Shown: piece by piece, positions 34,392 through 46,015 of the stretch
How the letters are laid out: each line of letters starts with the position of its first letter
How positions within the stretch are numbered: position 1 is the stretch's first letter
Source: Botrytis cinerea B05.10
Lineage: Eukaryota; Ascomycota; Leotiomycetes; Helotiales; Sclerotiniaceae
Assembly: GCF_000143535.2 (NCBI RefSeq)
Contig: NC_037314.1
Coordinates: forward strand, 1,984,001-2,048,000
Reading direction: 5' to 3'
Length of the DNA stretch: 64,000 bases
Position numbers and translations under genes: made by a program
The notes under the pieces: generated by a model
The model's input: only the letters and a program-made list of their open reading frames with translations
Told to the model about the DNA's origin: nothing
The model's database searches: none

Positions 34392-35694
34392 ATGGCAAGC
34401 AGTATGTCTATTCTCGGGCATTTTGTCGAGCTACCTGATCTTGAGAGCCATCTTGTAGCTTTCTATCTAAACAAGGCGGAGGACAACGCAGGACGAATAC
34501 TTTCGTACATTATGTCTTGGGACTATGAGAAGTTAGAGGATATACACGACTACATCCAATGGCTGTTCCCTCTTCCAGAAGAGTCTATGTTTTCAGGCGC
34601 ACCTTTAGTCGATGAGAATGTCTTCAATGCGTTTCATGCATTCAGTTCTTCCCCTGAATTACAAGGCAATCTCAGGAGCTCTTTGGTTAAAATGTTGGAT
34701 TTCTATGGATTCAAGTTCGCTGATGATTTGGACAAAAATGGGTTGCCTGTTGTAAGTTTTACATCAATTCGGCAATCATGGCTTGTTACAAATACCTAAC
34801 ATTTTCTCACAGATAATCAAATCCTCCAATTTCTATGAAAGATGTTCCAACTGGCTTATCAGGAGAGATCATAACCATTTGAGAATCAGCAGAATCCTTC
34901 GCTCTCTTCGCGTTTTGGGTCTGGAATCGGAAGCGGCTGCGTTCTATAAGGCACTGTCAGACATTATTTACAATGATCATAGTCAAGTCGTCAGCTCTCA
35001 ATCTGCGGAATTCTGGCGACGCGCTGCTGAGAGACCTCTACATTGGGCACCACATCTAACCGAGAATGAATGTGCCAATGATAAACAATGGAAAATAGGG
35101 CCAGATTTCTTAAAGGAGTACGAGAGACTCAATATGGCTAGAGATTTGCAAAAACAGCACGACGCAAAGAAGGCTCTCGAGGAAAAGAAGGAAGCGGAAT
35201 TTCAAGCCACGAAAGCACACATTGCTGCAATCGCCGCCGATCGGAAGAGGAAAATTGGCGGAGAGATCGAGACTGTTCCAAGAAAACGAGCTAGTATTTC
35301 TCCAGAAAGCAACGATCAAGATTCCGAACCTCAAAGTTCTGAAGATGCGGCCGTGGTTGCTGATGCACATAAAACCATACCAGAATTGCAGGACGTTGTT
35401 CAAGATAAAGCACCAAATGAACCTGAGCCTTATGTATCTGAGTTCTTTAAACCTGAGCTTTTTGCACTCGCGGTTCTTGAACCCAGGCTTCTTGAACCAA
35501 AGTTTACTGAACCCGAGCTTGCTAAGCCCGAGCTTGCTGAGCCTAAGGTTGACCAGCCCGAGCTTGAAGATCCCAGACCTAAGCTTGACAAACCTGCCGG
35601 CGAAAGTATGGAACGAAAGTCCTCGGAACGCGCTGGACAATCCGCAATTCATCAAATTCAGCAATACCAGCTCATGTCTCCTCGCCAACCTTAA
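34392..35694 (+). CDS. OGFr-conserved-region protein with Pro-Glu-Leu repeat tail
   Basis: Two exons, 34392-34751 and 34813-35694, give 413 residues (61-nt intron). The N-terminal domain matches the opioid growth factor receptor conserved region: ILSYIMSWDYEKLEDIHDYI, then QWLFPLPEES, then a helical part with LRISRILRSLRVLGLE and AAAFYKAL. This domain is found in many fungi; its biochemical role is unknown and opioid binding should not be assumed. Residues near 235-280 form a basic helix with KRKIGGE and PRKRA, a likely nuclear signal. The tail carries about nine imperfect repeats of the type EPxLLEPKFTEPELAKPELA. The frame is open upstream to 34308 but only from a GTG; the ATG at 34392 is preferred. 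Confidence 0.82.
35442..35600 (+). repeat. Coding tandem repeat, 15-bp-based (Pro-Glu-Leu units)
   Basis: Units of the form GAxCCxxxxCTTxxT recur in frame at mostly 15- or 30-bp spacing, encoding E-P-x-L-x and K-P-E-L-x. Vertebrate OGFr proteins also have repeat tails, but with a different unit. Confidence 0.6.
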
Positions 35695-36621
35695 TTGATC
35701 TGAACTCATATCTTATGAGTCTTCCTCTTGCATTCCATCTTGCACAGCATAAATGTGTTGATCTAGAAGATCTAGAGGTTACTGATAGATATTGGATGGT
35801 AAACAGGTCACGACTTTCAAACTATGGCGTTCTGGGCTACGTATTTCAGGGGGTGGAGTTCAAAGGTCGAATTTGGGAGAGGACGGAATATGGAGGAACT
35901 ACAATATACCCAATTTTTCTTTATGGACTTCTGGCGAAAAAGGAACTCATGCTAATACAAAGATATACGCATGCCGGATGGAGATATACAGATTAATGGG
36001 TGAAAAATATGGCAATATACTACATGATTTCATTCTCGTCTCGTACCCAAAATTATAGCTGATGTGTATACAAATTGTGAATTGAACTCAGGCCGATCAT
36101 ACTTGCATGATAAGAATAATAGTTAACGTTCGTTTGGTACCCATCTACTCACATGTAGAAGCGAGCCCGCTACCCGAAACTTGGAATTGCACACCTGATC
36201 TAATATATCGGGATGAGAGTGCTGCATGTATGCAAGCGCCTCAATGATCTCAAGATGTCCCAAAATGAATGGCTGACTCTCAGTGAATATATCATTCAAT
36301 CACCTACAAGAAGATTTACTGTAAAATGAAACATTCAAGCTAGAAATCTCCATCTCCTCAATATTTCATTTCCATTCAAATTCGATCACAACATCTGAAA
36401 GGGGAAAAAAAATGCAAAGATTTAAAGTCTAAAATATACTTTTATCCTTTAGAGTATAAACCCCATTTTCTTCCCTTACAGTCTATCATGATTTATCTAA
36501 ACTCGCATTTACAATCCATCTTACATAAATAATTGATACACCATCATCCTCACACACATCAAAGTTTCCTTCCAAAGTCCCCTACTTTCTATTGCACGTT
36601 TTTTCTTCTAATCTCAATACC
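35695..36621. other. Convergent intergenic region (927 bp)
   Basis: 3' sides of the OGFr-domain and M24 peptidase genes. Frames at 35715-36058 overlap one another and look random. No feature seen. Confidence 0.5.
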
Positions 36622-38115
36622 TCAAGGTTCATAGGGGGATTTTGCACGCGATCCCGTCATCACTCTACCTCCTTTCTCAGTGACCAAAACCGCGTCTTCG
36701 ATTCTTACACCGAAGCCGACTTTTTTGCCGAGTTTGGTAGCTTGGGAGGAGGTTATGTAGATTCCCTTTTTTATCGTCAAGTTAGTTTTGTATTTCTGTT
36801 TTGAGGGAGGGCAATTGTGACGGAGAGAAAAGGGGGAAAGAAAGAAAATAAGTAAACGTACGGGTTCATTGGTAACTACTTCTCCTTTCTTCAATTTTTC
36901 CCCATTGACCCCATTGAGATATGGATGTTCGTGCATTTCCAACCCTAATCCATGACCCAACCGATGTGTGAAAAACTCTCCATACCCCTTCGCTTTAATG
37001 ACATTCCTGGCCGTCTCATCAACAACCGAACACGTCTCGTTGATATTCATCTTCTCGATCGCCGCTGTCTGTGCATCGTATACCAAATGCCACATATTCA
37101 TTAATTCTTTGTCAACCGTAGATGTCGATGGGAGAATAGTGCGAGTCACATCACTCCCGTACCCGTGCAACGAAGTCCCTATATCCACCAGCACAAATTC
37201 TCCATCCCTGAGAACACGTCCCTTACCACCCCCGTGCGGATTGGCAGCCTGTTCGCCAAAAAGAATTATCGACCAAAACCCAGCCCCAACACCCGCTTGT
37301 GTAAAAAGCCCCTCGGCAGCTTCCACAATACTTTCCTGACTCATGCCCACCTTGATACATTTCTGCAAGCTCCTCACCAGTTGTACCGTAAACTCATTTA
37401 CTCCCCTCAAGATATCCAGTTCCGTCTCACTCTTTACAGCTCTCAATTCTTTCATTTCCAAACTCATAAGTTGCACATCCACCCCCACATCCTGCAATCC
37501 CGCCGCCACCATAAACCGAACATGTTCATCCAACACCACCTTCTTCAACCCCATCTCTCTACGCAACACCTCATAAGGATTTTCTTCTTCTCTCCACTCC
37601 ACAATTCTCTTTTTCTCCTCCTCAAAAACCATATCCAAAGCCCCTATCCTCCCGCTTTCAAACTTCGGCACCAGCAACGTCGCTCCCCCCTCCCGATCCA
37701 AAATAACCAAAAACGGCCTCTCAGAAAGTTCAAACGCGCTCGAAACATTCCCAAAATACTCCGTGGAAGCCGACGGCTCCGCAATAAACGCATCTACCCC
37801 ATCCTCGCCCAACACCCCCGCCAAAACCTTTTGTCTCTCCAGAAACTCCTCTCGAGCAATCGGTTTCACATCTAGAAGCTCCTCATATTTTTCCAGGTAT
37901 GACCAAGCGCATTGATGGAGAGATCCAGCTGTGAGCTGAGATTCCCTATAGCGATGGATGGATTGGGATGAGAAATAGGTGATCACCATTGTGAGGAAGA
38001 GGGCCGAGGCAAGAAGTGGAAGGAATGTCAGGTGATCTCTATAACGGCGTCGTTGATTTCTTGGAGGAGTATCTGAAGGGAGGAGATATTCCCTCATATC
38101 TTTTTCTGACGCCAT
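36622..38115 (-). CDS. Membrane-anchored M24 metallopeptidase (Xaa-Pro aminopeptidase type)
   Basis: Two exons, 38115-36862 and 36765-36622, give 465 residues. The 96-nt intron is a multiple of three and has no in-frame stop, so the frame reads straight through. I remove it because the join restores TNEPGIYI, the M24 block holding a metal-binding Glu. An N-terminal hydrophobic helix (LTFLPLLASALFLTMVITYF) after a basic stretch predicts a type II membrane anchor. The creatinase-like N domain follows, then the pita-bread fold with Asp ligands in LVDIGTSLHGYGSDVTRT, His in HRLGHGLGLEMHEH and the last Glu in GVRIEDAVLV. It likely removes N-terminal residues before proline in the secretory pathway or at the surface (inference). 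Confidence 0.88.
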   Translation of the reverse strand: MASEKDMREYLLPSDTPPRNQRRRYRDHLTFLPLLASALFLTMVITYFSSQSIHRYRESQLTAGSLHQCAWSYLEKYEELLDVKPIAREEFLERQKVLAGVLGEDGVDAFIAEPSASTEYFGNVSSAFELSERPFLVILDREGGATLLVPKFESGRIGALDMVFEEEKKRIVEWREEENPYEVLRREMGLKKVVLDEHVRFMVAAGLQDVGVDVQLMSLEMKELRAVKSETELDILRGVNEFTVQLVRSLQKCIKVGMSQESIVEAAEGLFTQAGVGAGFWSIILFGEQAANPHGGGKGRVLRDGEFVLVDIGTSLHGYGSDVTRTILPSTSTVDKELMNMWHLVYDAQTAAIEKMNINETCSVVDETARNVIKAKGYGEFFTHRLGHGLGLEMHEHPYLNGVNGEKLKKGEVVTNEPVRLLIFFLSPFSLRHNCPPSKQKYKTNLTIKKGIYITSSQATKLGKKVGFGVRIEDAVLVTEKGGRVMTGSRAKSPYEP

Positions 38116-38758
38116 GTTGTATGTACTCCTATCGGGATGTATCAGGGTTTCGGTGCTTGAGGAGGATTGTTAGTAGTCTAGAATTTAGCTTGGCTGAGTT
38201 GGGAATGCCAGAGCAAAAGGGTCCGGGCGGTTACCATCGACAATATTTGTTACCTCTCTCTGAATTGGAAGATAGCACAATAAAGACGGGTTTTGATGTT
38301 AGAAGTTTATTGTCTTCCCAATGTTGAGGGGTTTGATGGAAGCTGGAAGGAAGTTCACCGTGAGAGATAACCTTGAAAGATAAAGAAGGGGCCGTGCATG
38401 ACCTCATCTCATCACATCAAATCGGACGGTACAGGGGTGTATCATGTGACCAACCAGCTTTAAGAAAGGTACTATCAAATTCACTCATTGCAACAAGTAG
38501 ATCAAATTCTATGAACATCTCTGTATTTGTATATAAACTTAGAAAAGAGCGATATAGACAATGACTTCGTTCTTTTTTTTGATACGAAAAAAACAAAAGA
38601 TTGTGATCAATGAATCTCTCATATCCAAGGAAATCTAGTCAAGCAAGAAACATGCAACGCATACAACGCTAACCTACACCACCCCCCTTCTTCTTCTTCT
38701 TTACCACCAATTATCATTCATAACCATGTACCAAAAGATTGTGACTGCCCTAAAGTTT
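38116..38758. other. Intergenic region (643 bp)
   Basis: 5' side of the M24 gene and 3' side of ODC. Runs TTCTTTTTTTTGATACG and GAAAAAAACAAAAG occur near 38567-38600. No gene seen. Confidence 0.5.
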
Positions 38759-40142
38759 TTACATTTCAAGTAGGGCATTGACCCCTGGCTCGCTAGAAAC
38801 ATAGATAACGTCATGGCTGTCTGTGAAGCCGTTGAATCTTGTTGCAGAACACTTGGTGTATGCACCCATGCTCTCAAAATAGAGCCAGTCTCCAACGTCA
38901 AGATTGTGATTGAAGCGAATGCTTGCAGAGATACGATCAATACCATCGCAAGTTGGACCCCAGATTGAATACTCGGTGCCTTCAAGAGTTGCGCAACTTT
39001 CTAAAGTGTTAAAGTAAGAGCGATTGCCAGTTTGAAGGACTTGAGCGATTGGATTTTGATGATCGAACATGATGCTGGAGAAATTGCCGTATAGGCCATC
39101 ATTCAGGTACAGCATGTAACTCTTTTCCAATGACTCTGGATCTTCAACAGTTCGACGTGCAATGACATTACAAGCGAGCGTAAAAGCATTGGCGACATAG
39201 TAGCGTCCAGGCTCTCCAATAATCTTGATATTTTTTGGCATGTATTCCTCGAGGGCATCACTAAGTACCGAAGCCATTACTTCAAATGTCTCGGTACAGA
39301 AACCGCCACCGACGTCGAGGGTATGCATATAGTAGCCAAAATTTCGAGCTTGTTCGAAGACAGTGTGAGCATCCTGAACTGCCTTCCTGAATGCAAGAGG
39401 GTCAGAGGCACCAGATCCTACATGAAAGCTAACGCCAACAACATTAAGGTCGAGTTCTCTGGCTAGAGCAAGAAGATTGTTTGTTGCATCCATTGCTGCT
39501 CCAAATTTCAAGCTCAATCGGCACAAGCTCGAAGAGTCATCAGTAGAAATGCGGAGAAATAGCTCAGCTCCTGGGAACAACTTCTTAATCTTATACAACT
39601 CATCGCTGTTATCGAATGTCATTTGCTTCACTCCATTCTTCTCAGCATATCGAACGTAGGAGTTCGTCTTGCATGGCTGAGCATAAATAATCCGAGTAGG
39701 GTCGATGCCAGCCTTGAGGACCTGCTCTATCTCGCCCTTGGAAGCACAATCGAATCCTGTGCCAAGTTCTGCCAAGAGACGAATGACTTGTGGGTCTGGA
39801 TTGCATTTGACCGCTGTTCTGAAGTTAGAAAATTTGAATCCGACACGTGAGCAGGTATGAAAAAGACTGACCATAGAACGGCTTGACTCTGGGTAGATTC
39901 TTCTTCCACCTCATATGCTGTCTATAAACCTCGCCTAGATCAGCGACGAAGAACGCATCTTCGTCGTCTGCCTCGCAGACATCGTTATCAATATTTTCCA
40001 CCCTTTGCTTTAAAGCATTTCCAATTATAGTTTTTGCGGTATTCACGCCATTGACTTCAATATAAGAATCTTTGGGATAGTATGATTCAATACTATCAAG
40101 ATTGTTATTGTTTTCGTAGGTAATAATGGCGGAAGGTGACAT
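38759..40142 (-). CDS. Ornithine decarboxylase
   Basis: Two exons, 40142-39872 and 39813-38759, give 441 residues with a 58-nt intron. The enzyme makes putrescine from ornithine with pyridoxal phosphate, the rate-limiting polyamine step (yeast SPE1, Neurospora spe-1). The splice creates [12 protein letters not shown], whose Lys binds PLP. Other marks are [38 protein letters not shown] for phosphate binding, the active-site Cys in WGPTCDGID, and [12 protein letters not shown]. The first ATG in frame is at 40142; a TTG-opened extension is not needed. The long upstream leader has an unusual open frame and hairpins (see findings). ODC is commonly regulated by polyamines at translation and turnover. 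Confidence 0.96.
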
Positions 40143-40344
40143 ATCCTCGTATTTAACCAAGGATTGTTCTGTATAGTTGTGATTTGTTTACTAGTAAATG
40201 TCAGTATGGCCAAGAAAGTGTCAAAATGTGGCCAAGAAATGCCAGTGGGTGATTAAACATACTTGTACTTTGAAAGCCCAAGAGTATATTAAGGTGGTCT
40301 ATAACGATCAGATCCTGTGCTGATCTGGCGAGGTCGGCTCGACT

Positions 40345-40363
40345 CTTCCTCTGCGAGAGGAAG
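40345..40363 (-). other. Hairpin in the putative ODC leader
   Basis: CTTCCTC, five-base loop, GAGGAAG: a perfect 7-bp stem. A second inverted repeat (TCGTCC at 40375-40380 with GGACGA at 40403-40408) adjoins it. Both could form in the leader RNA. Confidence 0.5.
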
Positions 40364-40454
40364 GCCCTTTAAACTCGTCCTATGCGGCAGCTGAGGAGTT
40401 TCGGACGAAGACGGGGTGTTGTTAAACAACTCGTAAAACAAACGCTCAAGCTGT

Positions 40455-40727
40455 TTAAAGTGCAGCAAAAGGAGGTGGTGTGGTGTTGATGATGTGCCGG
40501 TTAGGACGTTCGGAGTAATCTTGATCAGAAACTAGTATCGCGGCCGTTGGAGCCGTGCTGGATGTTTCGCCTTTGATTAGACCAAAGGCAGTCGAGAGTG
40601 ATTTTAGGTTCTTCGAGGTTAGAAGATCTGCGAGTGAGGCATTAGCAACAGCGTCTTGAAATGCCGCATCTTCATGTCTGAGTGGCATGCGTAAGGCTCT
40701 CGAACATAGCTCTGGTCCTCGGATCAT
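40455..40727 (-). CDS. Possible upstream ORF in the ODC leader (90 codons)
   Basis: Same strand as ODC, ending 312 bp before its ATG. From its second Met (MPLRHEDAAFQDAVANASLA) it reads like a real peptide, mixed hydrophobic and charged, ending PPPFAAL then TAA. Directly past the stop the +1 frame is open for 55 more codons (KQLERLFYELFNN and on). It could be a regulatory uORF, a separate small gene with an unseen intron, or chance. I do not recognise a family. Listed at low confidence because its place upstream of ODC matters. Confidence 0.3.
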   Translation of the reverse strand: MIRGPELCSRALRMPLRHEDAAFQDAVANASLADLLTSKNLKSLSTAFGLIKGETSSTAPTAAILVSDQDYSERPNRHIINTTPPPFAAL

Positions 40728-42513
40728 GGGAAGATGACAGGACAGATGCGATGAAAGACGATAAAAGCATTGCTCTACGGAAGAACAGATTTTTCATCGG
40801 CGGGGCAAGGAATTCGATTATTTACTCACCCGGAAAGAATTTTCTCAGTATAGTCCAGACAAAGACTATATCGTGCAGGTGTTCTGGTTGATTGAAGATG
40901 ATGGAAGGAAACAAATGGATAGGATTCAGCACAGCAAGTGGCCAGTATGTTCCACTCTCTGTTATGTATTGAGTAGGTAATGGAGGTTGGTGGCTAGACT
41001 GGCTTCTTTGGAGCTTTTTCGCGGGTGAGCTTGACGCTTGACCTTAGATTTGGCTGTTTAAAAATTTGTATTAGACTAAAACTTTTAGCCGACCCACTCC
41101 TTTCCAATGAAAAATACCTCACTTCTCCCAATTCTCTCGTTTTCCCAACCCCAAACTTTCAACCCCAACTTATTATTACATGTACACATGCATATTTGCA
41201 TCGAGATGAGGTACACGTCTATAGCATTCAATTTACATCTCATTTAATTCCTCGATATCCTGTACATCTTCGATTTAGGATGAATGCGAAGGAGGTATTA
41301 GACGAAGCTAGGTATCGATGGAGTTCTACCATTGTGCCCAAATCCCAATTTTTACCGCGATCTTCAGGCACGTCTTGGAAATTTGAGTATTTTGACTGGA
41401 TGACGTACAAGAGCACACACTTGACTACTTGGTAATACAGTTATAAATTCCCCAATGTTTTCCATGACTCGCTCTTGTTATTCGTGGGCTGCGTGGAGCG
41501 GGCCGTGGGTGTCAATTCCAACAATAATAAAATGACCAAATACTTCGAGTGCCTACGTTAGCGAGCGTAAGATAACAAAAGACTCGAGTCGGTCAGCAAT
41601 ATATGTCTCGGATTAGGCTATTTTATGTGCATATCGGTTAACTACTTGGCATTGTAAAAGCAAATCTGTGATATATAGACTATCGTTACTAAAAATACTG
41701 TCCACACCATCTACCACCATGTGAACGGCTATGAACTTCCGAGATGCCCCAGATCAACTATCGGTACTTTATATCGTTTTAGTCGAATCTGTTACACTGC
41801 GGACACTTGAAGAGTTACATGCTCAATAAGTTTTAGTGTGCTTCGGTGGTTGTAGTATGACTGTAAACATTCACCTCCAACATTTTTTTGACCCCTCTGT
41901 GACCCCTTCATGAACCGCCAACAAACTTCCAAAATGCCAAATATCCCTCATGTAATACCACACACACATAACCCAAAACCTATCAGGTACCTGGTCAATA
42001 ACCTCCCCTCATCTACTTTCTACGATACACAGCCTAGGTATGTCCTCACATCTTTAGTCCGCCATCCCATGTCTCCGGGACCACAGCTCTGAAATAAGAT
42101 GGAACCATAAAGCGAAAACTCACGACATAATTGCCTGGTTATGCACTAAATGTTGCTATTGCGCTAGTCTTCTCAGAGGAAGACGTGACTTGTGATCTAA
42201 CAGCCATCGAAAAAGGACTGCAGACGTGATAATCTGTTCGTAGCGCCAAGAAACAAATGAAAATCAAAGAAATGAGGGAATAACATGCCTACCAAGGTGC
42301 ATCTTCAAAATATTGACTTGATACATTCGTAAGAGTCATGATGTCGAAAGGTTATATGTCATTGCTCATTACATGCTAATCAGATACCTGTCATGGACAT
42401 CGCTGATCTTGGTCTTTACCTATCATACATACCATTCAATCATTAATATCGTACATCCCAAACGCCAGTATATGCAGTTGAGTGGAATACAGTAAGTTAC
42501 AGAGCTGCAGGTT

Positions 42514-45500
42514 CTATGATCCGAAAGCGGCGTCCTTCACATCTTCCTCATCCATGACCTCAGGTTGCGCTTGGGCGAGTCCCAAATTCTTTGTTTCCCA
42601 AGTTCCATCTACCCATGGCTTTTGCTCTCCGAGGAAAACCATGTTACCTTGGCCATTTTCTAATGCATCAACGAGGTATTTTTGCGCAACAGTTTGGACT
42701 TGCTCTTTAGTCACGTCCAATAAACGCTCACGTCGCTCTTGAACCATCTCTTCCGATACTCCAGATACAAACCTTGTCATGCCCTCTTGACTGACCGATT
42801 GAGGTGCATCGACACTTTGAAATACAGATAATTTGGCTTCTTCGAGATCGCGTTCGGTCCATTCCTTTTGAACTGCCCATTTACCAGCGTTGCGCATGAT
42901 CGACATTGTATTGAGAGGATTTGGATCACGATAAGAGTAGAATCCAAAGATGCCGTCAAGTCCCCGCGAGTAAGCTCCTCCGCCATAAGCTCCACCCTTT
43001 TCTCTAATTTCATGATGCAAATGTTTATGAGTCAAGAGCTGAGAGAGGATTTGAAGAGGTGCTCCAGCAGGAGAGGTATAAGATACCGTCGGGAGAGCAA
43101 GACCACCATAGTATACTTGATATGGCAAGGGAAAGAACGTCTTGGTGTTTCTTGTGAAATCCGGAGGAGAAACGTGTCGAGATGGCAATTCAGATCTTGG
43201 GATTGATGATAGAAATTGTTGAAGCGCGGCTTCGTTGTTTGTGACACTTTCACTACCACAGGTGAGGGCAGCCCTGAAAGTAGAAGATCCAGAAAATGCG
43301 AGTCGCTGAATTGTCTTGAGTTTATCAATAACATCGGCCAGTCCTTCGGCCTCGGGTCTCGAGGCAAGTGAGGTGGTGAGCTTGATTTGAGATAATCCTC
43401 CTACTTGTTCCTTCAAACGCCCGTATTGTGTTACGCCAGCTTCAGCATATCCTCTAGCAAACGCATGCCCAGATGAAGCGATGTTGTTAACTGCACCGTC
43501 TGCCGAACCCTGCAAAAGCTGACGGATGCGAACTTCGGCATCAGGGCTATCAAAATCAGTTTCAAGAACTAGCTTTTGCAATAACCCAAACATCTCAGGT
43601 ACGTTTCGATCTAAAGCAGTCCCAGAAAAGCTCAAGCCCTCGGATGCCGACTTGAAATCTGTGGGGGACGAGGAGGCATGATAGCCAACACCAATTCCTC
43701 CAGTCTTAAGCTTCATCAAGTCTTCTAACTGCTCCATAGTCATGTCCTTTGTCCCAAGACGCATTATAGCATCTGTGAATAATGGAATGTATGCTCGCAG
43801 TTCCTCGGGGAGATTTTCGAAAGTGTTGATGGCTCTGAAGTAGGTCAGTCCGTTTGTGGGTGCTTCTCGCCATTGCACATTGACATTGTCAACCTTGGAA
43901 TCCCTTAATTCTATTTTCTCGTCTTGTCTTGGGATGTCCTTAACGTGAACAGTAGGGAGACAACTGAGATCTTGAGTGTTGGATTTTCCTTGCTCTTCCA
44001 AAAGCTCCAATTCCCTCTTTTCCAACTGCGCACGAGCTTCAGCTTCACCGCCAGCCTTCTCAGTAACCTCTGCAATCTTCTTTGCGAGACGTGTGGCTTC
44101 TTCTGCTACAAGCCCATCTCCATAAGTTGTCGAGGGAGCCATTGTGAAAGTGAGTGTATTGTCATTTAGTAAATACTTCTCCAACAACCCCTCTAAATAA
44201 CCACCCTTCTCAAACTCCTTTTGAAATGCAGCAACAGTATCATTCCAAGCTAGCGCCTCAAAGGGATCAACGCCCTCAAACCACTTAGGCTTAATTCTTT
44301 GCATTAATGACATGCCGAACTTGGCAGTTTTATGCTTCAAGCTCAACTCCAATTGATGTAGGTAGCCATCGATTTTTGATTTCTCAAATCCATTTTTATG
44401 TGCTTCTTGGAATGTCTTGTGAATTGCTTCTTTGACTTTCGGTACGTCCGCTTCTTTAACGCCGGTTAGACCAACAGAGAATATTCCGACTTTTCCAGAA
44501 GGATCATAGCCACTGTTTGGACTCCATTCGGTTCCCAAGCCAGCTTCAATCAAATTTCTGTAGAGCGGAGATCCATATCCGTCCATGAGTAGAGCAAACA
44601 TTATTGAAAGAGAGAAAGTCTCTAAAACATCCGTAGCATCACCTACCAGCCAAGAAGTTGAGGTTTTAAACTGCATGTCTGCATCCACCAATGGGTCGAT
44701 AGGCCCTGGAACAGTGATATCCTGTGGACCAGATGATAAATCGATAGGCTTTAGTACTTCCATATCTCCATTAATGCGCTCGAAAGCACTGAGTTGAGCA
44801 TTGACCTCTACAAGATGATCTGCCAAAGGCATATCGCCGTATGTAAAAACTTTAGCATTACTTGGATGGTAATGCTCGGCGTGGAAGTTCTTTAATTGCT
44901 CATATGTCAACTCGGTGATCTTCTGTGGATCACCTCCAGAGTTGTTGATGGCAGGGAAAATGTGGTCTTGAAACCTGATGTAGTAAAGATATCCAGCGTC
45001 CGACATTTGTCCCTTCATCTCATTGTACACAACACCTTTGAATACCAACTTGCTATCTTCAGGTTTGGCAGTGTCTCCCTCGATTGCCACTCGTGGGTTC
45101 TCGGGCCCTATTCTCCACCCCTCTTGTGTAAAGTCGCTCTGTTTCAATAGTGGATGCAGGGTTGCATCAAGGTAAACAGACATGAGGTTTTTGAAATCTT
45201 GTTCATTGGTGGTGGCGAAAGGATAGAATGTGTGAGAAGAGGCAGTGAATGCATTCATGAAATTTGACAATGTTCTGGGCAGCATTTTGAAGAAAGGGTC
45301 ACGAATGGGATACCTACAAACTATTCAGCGCAATCCAATGTAATATGGATAATAACAGAAAGGAAGACAATTTACTTTTTGCTTCCGCATAACGTTGTAT
45401 GTTCTAATATATGAGGAACTCCAGTATCATCCGGAGGATTTGTTTTGAATCCGATAGAGAAGACATTATTCTTATCTTCTCTGGCAACATGTAAATAATC

Positions 45501-45653
45501 TGCGCCCGTCTTGTCATGCTTCAAATGAAGTGCTGTCAACTCAAGTTCTTGAACATGTTTGGATCTCAAGAGGGTAAATCCATGAAGCTTTTCACCTGGC
45601 TTGGGATATTGGGCGAGCTCCGTCACACCTTTCTTTGCAGCTTGTCGTAACAT
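42514..45653 (-). CDS. CYM1: Mitochondrial presequence protease Cym1 (M16C)
   Basis: Two exons, 45653-45376 and 45313-42514, give 1025 residues with a 62-nt intron. This matrix zinc protease degrades cleaved targeting peptides. The inverted zinc motif HxxEH is present as [20 protein letters not shown], continued over the splice, and the third ligand lies in the [14 protein letters not shown] block. [20 protein letters not shown] and [20 protein letters not shown] are family blocks from the two halves, and length matches PreP/Cym1 (about 1000). The N terminus [16 protein letters not shown] is basic and can serve as a short presequence. It diverges from the taxilin gene with 362 bp between starts. 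Confidence 0.96.
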
Positions 45654-46015
45654 ATTTTTTCTATCAATATGCCATCAAAGACACAAAAAAGAGAGAGAGA
45701 GAGAGATGTCGAAAGGACGGTGGAAGGAAGAGAAGGAACGAAGGTGAATTAGTCTGGCGAGGCGCAAAGAAATATGATTACTGATTTCATTATGGGAAGG
45801 TTCGCTTCAGTGAATTTTCGTGTTTTTGATTGCCCGACTGTCCGGCTCGGCCACACTAGCTTGGTTATACAATCAACCTCGTAATATCTTATTTTGAGAA
45901 AGAACGTCAACGTGCAGAGAGGCAATACATGAAAACCCAGAAAATTGAATTGCGACAAAATTAGTCGTCGCACATAAACGATAAGTACCTAGATACTCAC
46001 GCTTGCATTTTAACA
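45654..46015. promoter_or_regulatory. Divergent promoter CYM1 / taxilin (362 bp)
   Basis: Shared promoter. It includes a GA dinucleotide run at about 45691-45706 just upstream of CYM1 and AGTACCTAGATACT near 45984-45997 before the taxilin start. Confidence 0.45.

Larger units (their letters stand above)
40143..42513. other. Long region (2.37 kb) upstream of ODC
   Basis: The part next to ODC (40143-about 40900) is probably its mRNA leader and promoter and contains an open frame (40727-40455) and hairpins. The remainder to 42513 is AT-rich with scattered short frames (41025-41435, 41910-42092) that I do not support. CAGGTACCTG at 41985-41994 is a perfect palindrome. Confidence 0.5.

Noticed and set aside
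37165..37875. 236-codon plus-strand frame opposite the M24 peptidase
   Set aside because: Exact antisense shadow of a well-supported coding exon.
41025..41435. 136-codon frame in the ODC upstream region
   Set aside because: Composition looks random and no conserved block is visible.
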